A DNA stretch of 64,000 nucleotides from an uncultured Ruminococcus sp. (GTDB taxonomy: Bacteria > Bacillota > Clostridia > Oscillospirales > Acutalibacteraceae). The translations under genes were made by a program, and so were the position numbers. The DNA lies in NCBI GenBank assembly GCA_910585865.1, contig CAJUGO010000009.1, positions 1 to 64,000 of the forward strand. The letters are read 5' to 3'. A model generated the notes under the pieces. That model did not search any database and had not been told where the DNA came from. It saw nothing but the letters and a program-made list of their open reading frames with translations. Below are positions 24,667 through 33,544 of this stretch, one piece after another (positions within the stretch are counted from its first letter, which is position 1; each line of letters opens with the position of its first letter).

Positions 24667-26403
24667 ATGGACATTTATACATCAGCAGTTAATCAGCTAA
24701 AAAAAGCAATTACATCTGCAATTGAAAAGGCAATTGAAAACGGCGTGCTTCCAAAGGCTGAAATTCCTTTGTTTATTATTGAAACTCCTGCCGACAAATC
24801 ACACGGTGATTTTGCTACTAATGCTGCTATGGCAGGTGCTAAAGCCTTTCATATGCCTCCGTTCAAAATTGCACAGGCAATCACTTCAAATCTTGAGCTT
24901 TCAGGCACAATGTTTGAGCGTTTTGAAACAGCCGGTCCGGGGTTTATCAATTTCTTTCTCGGAACAGAATTTTATTCAAATGTAATCCGTGAAATTCTTA
25001 CAAACCCGCAGCATTACGGAAGAAGCGAATTTGGCAGAGACGAAAAGGTTATGGTTGAATTTGTTTCTGCCAATCCTACAGGTCCTATGCATATGGGCAA
25101 TGCAAGAGGCGGCGCATTGGGCGACTGTCTTGCCGCTGTTCTTAACAAAGCAGGTTATAACGCCTGGCGGGAATTTTATGTAAATGATGCAGGCAATCAA
25201 ATTGAAAAATTCGGCTGTTCGCTAGAGGCCAGATATCTTCAGATTTACAAAGGCGATGAAATTGAATTTCCCGAAGACGGCTATCAGGGTGCTGACATAA
25301 CTGATCTTGCAAAAGAATATGCTGATATCAACGGAGACAAACTTCTTGATCTGCCAAGCAATGAACGTAAAAAAGAGCTTGTTTCATATGCACTTCCTAA
25401 AAACATAGGCAAAATGCAGTCTGATATGGAAAAATACAAAATTTATTATGACAAATGGTTCTTTGAAAGCGAGCTTCATCAAAGCGGTGCTGTAAAAGCA
25501 GTTGTTGATTTGCTCACTGAAAAAGGACTCACCTATGAAAAGGAAGGCGCAATCTGGTATAAGAATAAACAGGTTCTTACAGAAAAACTTCTTAACGAAG
25601 GAAAAACTCAGGATTATATTGATAATCTGGAGCTAAAGGACGATGTTTTAATCCGCAACAACGGTAATCCGACATATTTCGCAGCTGATATTGCCTATCA
25701 TAAAAATAAATTTGACAGGGGCTTTACCACCCTTATTGATGTATGGGGCGCAGACCACCATGGCCACGTTATGAGAATGAAGGGAGCAATGGACGCCATA
25801 GGATATGCCGGTGACAAACTTAATGTTGTGCTTATGCAGCTTGTAAAGCTGGTAAAGGGCGGTGAGCTTGTCAAAATGAGCAAACGCACGGGCAAAGCTA
25901 TTCAGCTTTGCGATCTGCTTGACGAGGTACCCGTTGACAGCGCAAGGTTTTTGTTTAACACAAGAGAAGCCAACACCCAGATGGACTTTGACCTCGACCT
26001 TGCTGTCAGCCAGGACAATCAAAATCCTGTATACTATGTACAGTATGCGCACGCAAGAATTTGCAGCATCCTAAAAGCTCTTGCAAATGAAGGTATTCAT
26101 CCGCGAGATTGCAGTGATAATGAACTTGCCCTTCTTATTGCTCCAGAAGAAAGAGAGCTTATAAATCATCTTGCTTTATATACAAATGAGATTATCAATG
26201 CAGCGAAGGATTATGACCCTACTAAAATAACCCGCTATGTTACACAGCTTGCTACCCTGTTTCATAAATTCTATAATGCATGCCGTGTAAAAGGCGAAAA
26301 TGAAGGGCTTGTACAAGCGAGACTTGCACTTTGCCAATGTGTTAAAGCAGTAATTAAAAATGTTTTGACTATGTTTAATATTTCCTGTCCTGATGCAATG
26401 TAA
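24667..26403 (+). CDS. argS: Arginine-tRNA ligase
   Basis: Class Ia synthetase charging tRNA-Arg. The HIGH-like motif is NPTGPMHMGNARGG, and KMSKR appears as LVKMSKRTGK. An N-terminal ArgRS-specific domain (about 1-100, recognising the D-loop) and the C-terminal DALR anticodon domain ending CQCVKAVIKNVLTMFNI are present. Length is 578 aa. A 98-bp gap without an obvious promoter follows the DUF1934 gene, so it is probably in the murI operon. A terminator follows 110 bp downstream. Confidence 0.97.
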   Translation: MDIYTSAVNQLKKAITSAIEKAIENGVLPKAEIPLFIIETPADKSHGDFATNAAMAGAKAFHMPPFKIAQAITSNLELSGTMFERFETAGPGFINFFLGTEFYSNVIREILTNPQHYGRSEFGRDEKVMVEFVSANPTGPMHMGNARGGALGDCLAAVLNKAGYNAWREFYVNDAGNQIEKFGCSLEARYLQIYKGDEIEFPEDGYQGADITDLAKEYADINGDKLLDLPSNERKKELVSYALPKNIGKMQSDMEKYKIYYDKWFFESELHQSGAVKAVVDLLTEKGLTYEKEGAIWYKNKQVLTEKLLNEGKTQDYIDNLELKDDVLIRNNGNPTYFAADIAYHKNKFDRGFTTLIDVWGADHHGHVMRMKGAMDAIGYAGDKLNVVLMQLVKLVKGGELVKMSKRTGKAIQLCDLLDEVPVDSARFLFNTREANTQMDFDLDLAVSQDNQNPVYYVQYAHARICSILKALANEGIHPRDCSDNELALLIAPEERELINHLALYTNEIINAAKDYDPTKITRYVTQLATLFHKFYNACRVKGENEGLVQARLALCQCVKAVIKNVLTMFNISCPDAM

Positions 26404-26513
26404 TAAATATTTATTATGTTAATAATACATCAATAAATTATAATAGATTTTCCAAAATAACTAATCTCCGTAATATAAGTTTTTTTAGTTACAAGAAAAT
26501 AATTTCAGCTTAG

Positions 26514-26551
26514 GCGGTATAGCCCCGATGACAAGGGCTGTACCGCTTTTT
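26514..26551 (+). terminator. Terminator after argS
   Basis: GCGGTATAGCCC pairs with GGGCTGTACCGC (one mismatch) around a 9-nt loop and is followed by TTTTTC. Confidence 0.85.
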
Positions 26552-26903
26552 CGTATTCCTAAGCGGCTTGACGTTTCAATTGCGTAGCAAAAACAAATTG
26601 CAAAACTGAAGCCAATATCCATTTTCTGTAGCCGCTTCCCGTATTTCTTCTGAACTTTGCACTGTGACAATGGTCCTGTCAAATGCTAAAACTCTTTCAG
26701 ACAACAAAAATGTTTTTCTTTTCCCTATTACGAGGGATTCCAGAAATGAAAATACAAGTAAAATAAAAACAGAATTTTTGATAACTGTTAATAAGGTTAT
26801 CGGTATGTCTACGCCTTTATAAAGCTAAGTCAAAAATATGTTAAATTTACTGCTATACCGTTTTACGGAAAGATAAATATGGGATAAAATTCTAAACATA
26901 TAA
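26552..26903. other. Gene-free stretch before the TetR module
   Basis: I see no convincing gene here. A 65-codon open frame exists on the minus strand but overlaps the argS terminator and has no ribosome site. The segment is less AT-rich than normal spacers for about 150 bp and may be a scar left where the TetR/dehydrogenase pair was acquired. Confidence 0.4.
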
Positions 26904-26956
26904 TTGACATAAAAATTAAGCTCAGTTATGATATTATTGAACAAATATTCATTCAA
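26904..26956 (+). promoter_or_regulatory. Promoter and TetR-type operator
   Basis: A perfect -35 TTGACA (26904-26909), 17-bp spacer and TATGAT (26927-26932) are followed, at the expected transcript start, by the 20-bp dyad TTGAACAAATATTCATTCAA (26937-26956; 16 of 20 positions symmetric). The dyad's position would let the TetR protein block its own promoter. Confidence 0.7.
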
Positions 26957-26973
26957 AAACAAGGAGGAAAATT

Positions 26974-27573
26974 GTGCCGAAATCAAAAGAGCGGTGCGAG
27001 GAAATCCGCACGAAAACCCGTTCTAAAATATTACATGATTCCATGCTTTATTTTGCAAAAAATGGTTTTGCCGGAACAAAGATAAGTGATTTGGCAAAAC
27101 ACATAGGTATCGGGCAAGGTACTCTATATATCTATTTCAAATCAAAAGAAGAATTGTTTCATGAAATTTTTACTTTAATAAACAGCGGTAAAGATATGAA
27201 AGAATTGAAAATGCTGACACGTTTACCTATATCCGCAAATAAGAAAATATTGAGGCTGTCACGCAGTATTATGACCAAATTAACTCAAGACGAAATTTAT
27301 GCAGCAAAAATAGCGTTAAATACACAAATGATATTTGAACAAAAAGACTTTGTTTCTGTGGAAACAACTTATCAGTCTGAATTATATCAAATGACGGAAA
27401 AAATTATTGAGCAAGGACAAAAAGAAGGAAGTGTTGTAGAGGGATTACCCATGAAATTAGCAGACTATTACTGGGGTGTTGTCTACCTCTATGCCCTAAA
27501 AAAATTATTTACAACAAATTATGAAATGATTTCAGAAAAAGACTTGGCGCGGGTTTTGCTGATAGACGGATAA
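26974..27573 (+). CDS. TetR family transcriptional regulator
   Basis: A 199-residue one-component repressor. The N-terminal helix-turn-helix is ISDLAKHIGIGQGTLYIYFKSKEELF (about 38-63), preceded by the usual KILHDSMLYFAKNGFAGTKI helix. The helical C-terminal domain should bind a small ligand, identity unknown. It starts with GTG behind AAGGAGG. It is followed 20 bp later by a short-chain dehydrogenase and controlled by an operator at its own transcript start, so it most likely represses both genes. Confidence 0.9.
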   Translation: MPKSKERCEEIRTKTRSKILHDSMLYFAKNGFAGTKISDLAKHIGIGQGTLYIYFKSKEELFHEIFTLINSGKDMKELKMLTRLPISANKKILRLSRSIMTKLTQDEIYAAKIALNTQMIFEQKDFVSVETTYQSELYQMTEKIIEQGQKEGSVVEGLPMKLADYYWGVVYLYALKKLFTTNYEMISEKDLARVLLIDG

Positions 27574-27593
27574 AAAAGGAGTTAGAAGCTTAT

Positions 27594-28355
27594 ATGAAAA
27601 AAATAGCGATTGTAACAGGTGCTTCCGGCGGTATAGGACAAGTATTTGTACGGGAGCTGACAAAAGAAAATCTAGATGAAATATGGATAGTTGGAAGAAA
27701 GGAAAAACAGCTTCTTTTGTTAAAAAATGAATTTGGTGAAAGAATTATTCCAATATGCATGGATTTGACAAAAGATACAGATTTGTTATCTTTTGCAGAT
27801 TTACTGAAAAGGCAAAACCTATCTGTTTTGTGGTTAATAAATAATGCCGGAATTGCAAAAATGGCACCATCACAGGAGTTTTCACTTTTAGAAATAGAGC
27901 AGACAATAGACTTAAATTGTAAAGCACCGGCAGTCCTTATCAGCCTTTGTATTCCCTTTATGAAAAAGGGAGCAAAAATACTTAATATTTCCTCCGCTTC
28001 CGCATTTCAGCCTGTACCATATATCAATTTGTATGCCGCAACCAAAGCCTTTGAACGCAGCTATTCGCGTGCTCTAAATACAGAATTGAAAACTTCCGGA
28101 ATTACGGTAACGGCAGTCTGCCCAAGTTGGGTTGATACCGGTATGCTGTTAAAAGAAATTGACGGAAGAAAAGTGCGTTTTCCGGGAATAGTTACTCCTG
28201 AAAGAGTGGTAAGAAAAGCAATTATAGACACAAAAAAAGGAAAGGATACGTCCATTTGTTCCTTTTATGTAAAGTGCCAACATTTAAATGTAAAATTATT
28301 ACCGCAAAGACTAACAATGAAAATCTGGCTGCATAACATCAAAAAATATTTATGA
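27594..28355 (+). CDS. Short-chain dehydrogenase/reductase
   Basis: An NAD(P)-dependent oxidoreductase of the classical SDR family, 253 aa. The cofactor loop is TGASGGIG (residues 8-15), the stabilising NNAG is near 82, the catalytic serine lies in ISSASAF and the YxxxK pair is YAATK. The C-terminus is basic and hydrophobic (VKLLPQRLTMKIWLHNIKKYL), resembling membrane-associated SDRs acting on lipids or steroids; the substrate is not determinable. It is co-transcribed with the TetR gene. Confidence 0.9.
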   Translation: MKKIAIVTGASGGIGQVFVRELTKENLDEIWIVGRKEKQLLLLKNEFGERIIPICMDLTKDTDLLSFADLLKRQNLSVLWLINNAGIAKMAPSQEFSLLEIEQTIDLNCKAPAVLISLCIPFMKKGAKILNISSASAFQPVPYINLYAATKAFERSYSRALNTELKTSGITVTAVCPSWVDTGMLLKEIDGRKVRFPGIVTPERVVRKAIIDTKKGKDTSICSFYVKCQHLNVKLLPQRLTMKIWLHNIKKYL

Positions 28356-28517
28356 GATTGCTTTTTCCCTCAATTTATTATGGAATTGGTACGCAGCAAG
28401 GTTTATTCTTTCCTTGATTTATGCAACTTTGCGGGCGTTGAAATAACATAGTAAAGTTTTTATATTTCTACTCTCAAAAAGGTACTCTATTGTGTAACAC
28501 AGCATAAGCAGTAAAAC

Positions 28518-28560
28518 AGCTAACCAGTCGCTTTAAAAGGCGCTCGGTTAGCTATTTTAG
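28518..28560 (+). terminator. Terminator-like hairpin in the SDR-PadR gap
   Basis: AGCTAACC pairs with GGTTAGCT, extended by CGC/GCG after an internal bulge, and is followed by ATTTTAG. The rest of the 28356-28665 gap holds no gene I can see. Confidence 0.65.
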
Positions 28561-28665
28561 CCTGCTCACTGTATAAAAGGTTAATGATAAGTTGTTGTGA
28601 ATGTTTTTTATCACTGAAAAAAGTAAATATTTATGGTGATTTTTTTCAAAATCTTAAATTTTGGC

Positions 28666-28694
28666 TTGACATAGTGTGTATCACACTATATAAT
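28666..28694 (+). promoter_or_regulatory. Consensus promoter with a PadR-type operator in its spacer
   Basis: A perfect TTGACA (28666-28671), 17 bp and a perfect TATAAT (28689-28694). The spacer is the dyad ATAGTGTGTATCACACTAT (28671-28689), 8-bp arms around 3 bp. A further CAGTGTG half-site lies by the ribosome site. A bound repressor would fully occlude polymerase. Confidence 0.85.
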
Positions 28695-28725
28695 TATATA
28701 TACAATACAGTGTGGAGGCGAAAAT

Positions 28726-29073
28726 ATGAACCATGATGAAATTGTTTCGGGACTGATTTTGGAATTGCGCCGCGGAACACTAATTCTTCTGGTATTAAGT
28801 CAGCTAAAAGAACCAATGTACGGATATAATCTTGTAAAAAAGCTTCAAGACAACGGAATTCCTATTGAAGCAAACACGTTATATCCGCTAATGCGCAGAT
28901 TAGAATCTCAGGGGTTGCTGACAAGCGAGTGGGAAACAAGCGAAGCTAAACCGAGAAAATATTATAAAATCACAGATGACGGATCAACAGTTCTCGAAAA
29001 AACCATTTGTCACTGGAAGAAATTTTCAAAAAATGTTAATCAATTACTGGAGGGAAATAAAAATGACAAATGA
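28726..29073 (+). CDS. PadR family transcriptional regulator
   Basis: A 115-residue winged-helix repressor. The conserved PadR N-terminus is LRRGTLILLVLSQLKEPMYGYNLVKKL, and the wing EANTLYPLMRRLESQGLLTSEWE continues with PRKYYKITDDG. A short C-terminal helix would dimerise. GTGGAGG precedes the ATG. It sits directly behind an operator-containing promoter and overlaps the next gene by 11 bp, the common PadR plus HAAS-protein arrangement. Confidence 0.93.
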   Translation: MNHDEIVSGLILELRRGTLILLVLSQLKEPMYGYNLVKKLQDNGIPIEANTLYPLMRRLESQGLLTSEWETSEAKPRKYYKITDDGSTVLEKTICHWKKFSKNVNQLLEGNKNDK

Positions 29074-30082
29074 CTTAATAGAAAGATATATTTATGCCGT
29101 GGTAAAGAAACTGCCGAATAATCTTAAGGATGATGTCTCCAAAGAGTTAAGATCACTTATTGATGATATGCTTACAGAAAGATGCAAAGATGTAACACCT
29201 TCGGATAAGGATATTAAAGTTGTGCTGACAGAATTGGGCACCCCAAACGAATTATATGAGAAATATAACCCCGACACCAAAAAGTGTCTTATCGGTTCAC
29301 CATATTATTCGACCTATAAATATGTTCTTAAAATTGTACTTATCTGCACAGGCATCGGACTTGTTATATCTACCATAATAGCCGGTATTATTGACATTTG
29401 CAAAGACGGTAGCGTTGTTTCGGAAGCCTCTGGAGTAATAAATTTTCAGCCCTGGATCAGCTTATTTGTTAATTTATTTACCAATCTGCCAATCGGATTG
29501 ATTATGGGTTTTGCTTTTGTGACATTACTTTTTGCCTTTTTTTACCATAAGGGTATAAAAATTGATACTACAAATAATTTGGACAGCTTACCGCCTGTAC
29601 CGAAAAAAACTCAAAGGATTTCAAAAACCGAACCAATTATTAGCATATGTTTTTTAACAATTTTTTTAATTGTATTTTTAATTGTTCCTGAAATACTATG
29701 TGTAATTGTTACAAATCCTCATGAACTTGTCCCCATATTTAATACTGAAGCTGTCAGAAGTGCCTGGTACATACTTGTTCTATTCAGTTCAGCAGGCGTA
29801 ATCCGCGAAATAATAATGCTTTTTGAAGGACAATATAATAAAAAAGTTATGGTATCTTCAATAATTGCCAATGCCGCATCGGCGCTTTTTGCTGTATGGT
29901 GGTTATTGAGAGATAATATCATCAATGAAAAATTTATAAATAGTTTAACTGCCGTTTTTGATAAAGACGAAACGTTTATAATTAATATTTTCTCAAATTT
30001 TCAGTATTTTTTCCTTGGAATTATATTATTCGCCCTAATTCTGGATACAGTCACGGTAATTGTAAAAACTTTGCGCAAATAA
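29063..30082 (+). CDS. HAAS-domain membrane protein
   Basis: An N-terminal cytoplasmic helical region (about 1-75, IERYIYAVVKKLPNNLKDDVSKELRSLIDDM) resembles the HAAS signalling domain often paired with PadR regulators. Six predicted membrane helices follow (about 88-110, 131-160, 191-215, 233-250, 262-282, 312-333). The role is unknown; such proteins are thought to sense or transmit envelope signals. The ATG at 29063 follows GGAGGG inside the PadR gene. A frame extending further upstream overlaps PadR more heavily and is not chosen. Length 339 aa. Confidence 0.82.
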   Translation: MTNDLIERYIYAVVKKLPNNLKDDVSKELRSLIDDMLTERCKDVTPSDKDIKVVLTELGTPNELYEKYNPDTKKCLIGSPYYSTYKYVLKIVLICTGIGLVISTIIAGIIDICKDGSVVSEASGVINFQPWISLFVNLFTNLPIGLIMGFAFVTLLFAFFYHKGIKIDTTNNLDSLPPVPKKTQRISKTEPIISICFLTIFLIVFLIVPEILCVIVTNPHELVPIFNTEAVRSAWYILVLFSSAGVIREIIMLFEGQYNKKVMVSSIIANAASALFAVWWLLRDNIINEKFINSLTAVFDKDETFIINIFSNFQYFFLGIILFALILDTVTVIVKTLRK

Positions 30083-30121
30083 TTTTTATTGTGCATATTT
30101 AATTGAAAATTACAAAAAATA

Positions 30122-30153
30122 AAACCACCTCAATGAAAAGGTGGTTTATTTTT
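30122..30153. terminator. Bidirectional terminator between HAAS and YdcF-like genes
   Basis: AAACCACC pairs with GGTGGTTT around a 10-nt loop; a T-run follows on both strands (ATTTTTT on plus, TATTTTTT on minus). Confidence 0.85.
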
Positions 30154-30386
30154 TGAATAAAAAATCAGATAAACAGTATGAACAGTATCCGGTTGAATTA
30201 CCGTCACGCAGCAGTGAAACAAAATGTTCTCCTATCGTTGATGTTGTGGTAAATGAAACCTATCCTCTTGAGTTTGCCAACTGTCACAGAACTAAACCTC
30301 ACTTTGATACAAATGAAGATATCACTGAGGTAGTTACTACCGAAATAACACCTGATAAGGCAGAGCAAACCACTCGCGAACAGTAA
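30141..30386 (+). CDS. Doubtful small reading frame
   Basis: An 81-codon frame that begins within the terminator stem (GTG) or, with a better AAGGTGG ribosome site, at a TTG a few codons later. The product would be hydrophilic, with Thr/Glu-rich end VVTTEITPDKAEQTTREQ. It overlaps the 3' end of the convergent YdcF-like gene by 50 bp. No family is recognised and it may be chance. Confidence 0.25.
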   Translation: MVYFLNKKSDKQYEQYPVELPSRSSETKCSPIVDVVVNETYPLEFANCHRTKPHFDTNEDITEVVTTEITPDKAEQTTREQ

Positions 30387-31116
30387 ACGTAGGTAAATAC
30401 AGAAACGACGTGTCGGAGTTAATTGCTCCGACATTTCCTTTTATGCCAAGCTGTGAGGCAATTATGCGAACCCTCAGCTGATGAAATCCATCAGTAACTA
30501 CCGCTATATCTCCGTTAAGATTTTCCCGTTCTATAAGTTCCATTGAATATTTAAGATTTTCTGTAGTATTTGTAGCCTTGTCTTCTCTGTAAAGTCTGTT
30601 GTCATCTATTCCCTTTTGAACCAGAGTTTCATACATAGACTGAGCTTCGCTTACAGGCTCATCAGCCCCCTTACCGCCCGTCAGCACTGCATCGGACTCC
30701 GGACTGCTTATCAGATAATCATTTGCAGCATTGATTCTTCCCATAAGCATAACTGATGGTCCCCATGGCTTAACCTGAGCACCCAAAACAACCGCAGTTG
30801 CGTCTTGTGAAGGAGTCTGACATGCACAAACTGCCATTGCTCCTGTTACAATAATTCCGTAAATTGAAAATGCTGCAAAGCAGATATTTACTGCCTTATA
30901 AATTATTTTTGTAAGCTTATTTTTGCAGAATAAATTTCTTATTGCCCTGTGCAGAGGAGCAAAGCACACACAGAAAACCCATGCACACAGCGCCGCGCCT
31001 GCAATATTCCCCGGATTTATAATATTGCTTCCCATAGGTATAACAAACAAACTAAAAAATATTATGGAAAGAATTGCAAATACTGTGCGTATAATTAATA
31101 AAAGAATCTTTTTCAT
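30337..31116 (-). CDS. YdcF/SanA-like membrane protein (DUF218)
   Basis: A 259-residue protein with about three N-terminal membrane helices followed by a DUF218 domain. Family motifs seen are AVVLGAQV, the GRINAA helix, LTGGKGADEPVSEAQSM, ATNTTENLKYS and VVTDGFHQLR. DUF218 proteins are linked to envelope maintenance and vancomycin sensitivity in enterobacteria; the chemistry is unproven. The start at 31116 follows AAGAAGGTAATT, and an upstream extension of 20 codons is unlikely. It is divergent from feoB with a 63-bp gap. Confidence 0.88.
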   Translation of the reverse strand: MKKILLLIIRTVFAILSIIFFSLFVIPMGSNIINPGNIAGAALCAWVFCVCFAPLHRAIRNLFCKNKLTKIIYKAVNICFAAFSIYGIIVTGAMAVCACQTPSQDATAVVLGAQVKPWGPSVMLMGRINAANDYLISSPESDAVLTGGKGADEPVSEAQSMYETLVQKGIDDNRLYREDKATNTTENLKYSMELIERENLNGDIAVVTDGFHQLRVRIIASQLGIKGNVGAINSDTSFLYLPTFTVREWFALPYQVLFR

Positions 31117-31151
31117 AATTACCTTCTTTCTTAAAATAATAGGTATCGTCG

Positions 31152-31157
31152 TATAAT
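31152..31157 (+). promoter_or_regulatory. -10 box of feoB
   Basis: TATAAT lies 22 bp upstream of the feoB ATG. The hexamer 17 bp before it, CTTAAA, is a poor -35, so activation or an extended element may be needed. No Fur or DtxR box is obvious. Confidence 0.4.
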
Positions 31158-31179
31158 AATAGTCTTTTGGGAGCAAACA

Positions 31180-33177
31180 ATGAAATCAACAACTATTGTA
31201 AATGCCGTGCTGGCAGGCAACCCGAATTGCGGCAAAACAACATTATTCAACTATCTTACCGGAAGCACCCAGCGCACAGGCAACTGGCCGGGAGTAACTG
31301 TTGAAAAAAAACACGGCTATGTAAAAAATAATATCGGCAAAAATATTTCTGTTACCGATTTGCCCGGAATTTACTCGCTCTATCCATATTCTCCTGAGGA
31401 AACAGCAGCAATTAACTGTCTTTTGTACGATAAACCCGACATAATTATTAACATTGTTGACTCGACCAATCTTGAACGCAATCTTTATCTTACAACTCAG
31501 CTTGCGGAGCTTGGACTGCCAATCGTTATTGCACTCAATATGTATGATATTCTCAAAAAAAGAGGAGATAAAATTGATATTTTAAAACTTGAACAAAACT
31601 TTGGAATACCGTTTGTTCCTGTATCCGCAAATAAAGGAACCGGAGTAGATAAACTTCTTGCAAAGGCTGCTGAACTTGTTGAAAACTCCAAAACGCAGGA
31701 AATTTTAAAAGTATTCTCAAAAAGCACTGAATATGTACTGAGCGAAATCAAACGAACATTAAACATTAACAGCCGTTTTATCGCAATAAGGCTGTTAGAA
31801 AACGATAAAAAAACATGGGATAATACTAATGCTTCTCCTGCTCAAAAACACTACATACTATCTCTGATTAACAAACTCGAAAAAACTAAAAATCTAGATT
31901 GTGAAATGATAATTGCAGATGAACGTTATAAATTCATTTGTTCTGTTACAAGCACTTCTTTTATCCGCAGCAATGGCGATAAAACACAAAGTATTTCGGA
32001 CAAAATTGACAACATCGTAACTTCAAGATTCTTTGCAGTTCCAATCTTTATATTAATTATGTCTCTGGTATTCTTTGTTACCTTCGGTTCATTCGGTCAG
32101 GCAATGCGAAACTGCGCTGAATACATAATAAACGATGTTTTTGAAAACTGTGTGAAAAATCTGTTAGTTTTTGCAAATGCTTCCAGTTGGGCGCAAAGTT
32201 TGGTTCTTGACGGAATTATTAATGGAGTAGGCTCGGTAATATCATTTTTGCCCCAGATAGCTTTGTTGTTTACACTTTTATCATTGCTTGAAGACAGCGG
32301 ATATATGGCACGAGCGATTTTTATAACAGACAAAATACTGAGATGTATTGGATTGTCAGGCAAATCGTTTGTACCAATAATTATGGGATTCGGATGTACT
32401 GTTCCTGCCGTTCTCTCGACTAGAACAATTGAAAATCAAAGAGAAAAACAACTTGCAATACTCATCTCTCCTTTTATGTCCTGTTCAGCAAAAATGCCTG
32501 TATATTTGCTGTTTTCATCAGCATTTTTCAACAGTAATGCAACTCTTATTATACTTTTGATATACCTTATCGGAGTGACAGCGGCCATATTGACAGCATT
32601 ATTTTTTAAGGATAAAAAATCCTCAAAAAAAATCCCTTTTATAATGGAGCTTCCTCCCTACCGCCTTCCGTCTTTTAATACTGTATGTCTGCATACATGG
32701 GAGAGAACAAAAGACTTTCTGACAAAAGCAGGTACAATACTGTTGGGAGCAACAGTAATCATATGGTTTTTGCAAAACTTTGATTTTTCACTTAAACCGG
32801 TTACTGAGGAAGAAAGCATTCTTTCTGCAATCGGTCAATTCATTTCTCCTGTATTTTCAATATGCGGTTTTGGGAATTGGCAGGCATCTGTTTCACTGCT
32901 GACAGGAGTTGCAGCAAAGGAAAGCGTTGCATCTGCTATATCCGTGTTATGCACGCAGGAGGAGCTTAAAAGTATTTTCACTTCGCTGTCAGCATTTTCG
33001 TTTCTTGTTTTTGTACTTCTGTATCCTCCCTGCATTGCGGCAACTGCCGCTGTATATAAAGAAACTAAGAGTCTTAAGAAAACTGCATTTTCAATTGTAT
33101 ATCAGCTGTTTGCTGCATGGTTCGCTTCTGCTCTTATATTTCAGACGGGCACTTTGATAATAAATTGGAGTTATTAA
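31180..33177 (+). CDS. feoB: Ferrous iron transport protein B
   Basis: Fe(II) importer with a cytoplasmic G domain fused to a membrane channel. G1 is GNPNCGKTT (13-21), the switch region holds NWPGVTVE, G3 is DLPG, G4 NMYD. Two Gate/Nucleoside-type membrane repeats follow, with the conserved GFGCTVPAVLSTR and the second-gate GVAAKESV. At 665 aa it is near normal length. No feoA lies beside it, but a tiny Cys-rich membrane protein starts immediately after the stop. GGGAG precedes the ATG. Confidence 0.96.
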   Translation: MKSTTIVNAVLAGNPNCGKTTLFNYLTGSTQRTGNWPGVTVEKKHGYVKNNIGKNISVTDLPGIYSLYPYSPEETAAINCLLYDKPDIIINIVDSTNLERNLYLTTQLAELGLPIVIALNMYDILKKRGDKIDILKLEQNFGIPFVPVSANKGTGVDKLLAKAAELVENSKTQEILKVFSKSTEYVLSEIKRTLNINSRFIAIRLLENDKKTWDNTNASPAQKHYILSLINKLEKTKNLDCEMIIADERYKFICSVTSTSFIRSNGDKTQSISDKIDNIVTSRFFAVPIFILIMSLVFFVTFGSFGQAMRNCAEYIINDVFENCVKNLLVFANASSWAQSLVLDGIINGVGSVISFLPQIALLFTLLSLLEDSGYMARAIFITDKILRCIGLSGKSFVPIIMGFGCTVPAVLSTRTIENQREKQLAILISPFMSCSAKMPVYLLFSSAFFNSNATLIILLIYLIGVTAAILTALFFKDKKSSKKIPFIMELPPYRLPSFNTVCLHTWERTKDFLTKAGTILLGATVIIWFLQNFDFSLKPVTEEESILSAIGQFISPVFSICGFGNWQASVSLLTGVAAKESVASAISVLCTQEELKSIFTSLSAFSFLVFVLLYPPCIAATAAVYKETKSLKKTAFSIVYQLFAAWFASALIFQTGTLIINWSY

Positions 33178-33354
33178 ATGATTTACGGAATACCTGTTGC
33201 AGATATAATTATTTTTCAAATAGCGGTCATATTTGTATTAATTTCAATTTTTGGCATTATTAATCAAAAATGCTGTAATTCATGTCCGTTAAAGGAAAAA
33301 TGCCGGCGCAGTAATAAAAATTCTCAAAACCCCTTTAAACGAACACTGAAATAA
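33178..33354 (+). CDS. FeoB-associated Cys-rich membrane protein
   Basis: A 58-residue gene read directly from the sequence; its ATG abuts the feoB TAA and GGAG lies in the feoB tail. It has one membrane helix (about residues 9-28, IIIFQIAVIFVLISIFGII) followed by the cysteine cluster KCCNSCPLKEKC and a basic tail. Small proteins of this design follow feoB in many Firmicutes and may help hand over or sense Fe(II); that role is unproven. Confidence 0.88.
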   Translation: MIYGIPVADIIIFQIAVIFVLISIFGIINQKCCNSCPLKEKCRRSNKNSQNPFKRTLK

Positions 33355-33484
33355 CGGACAGCATAAATCACACACTGCTATAACAATGAAAAATTGTTAT
33401 TTTTCGCCAAGACAAAGCAGAATAAATATTATAGCAATTGTAATTTTGATATTTAAAAATTTTGTAAATAAATTTTGGCATGGC

Positions 33485-33513
33485 TTGATTGTTTTTTTAA
33501 CTTGTGTTATACT
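33485..33513 (+). promoter_or_regulatory. Promoter of the ABC-F leader
   Basis: TTGATT (33485-33490), 17-bp spacer, TATACT (33508-33513). It sits about 30 bp before the leader peptide and some 255 bp before the ABC-F gene. Confidence 0.7.
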
Positions 33514-33544
33514 ATTTTATAATTTAAATAAAAGAGGTGGAAAG

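Noticed and set aside
26485..26682. 65-codon minus-strand frame after argS
   Set aside because: It reads through the argS terminator, lacks a ribosome site and matches no family I recognise; kept only as possible junction DNA.
28976..29062. Longer N-terminus for the HAAS protein inside the PadR gene
   Set aside because: The extension is out-of-frame PadR coding sequence; the ATG at 29063 has a proper ribosome site.
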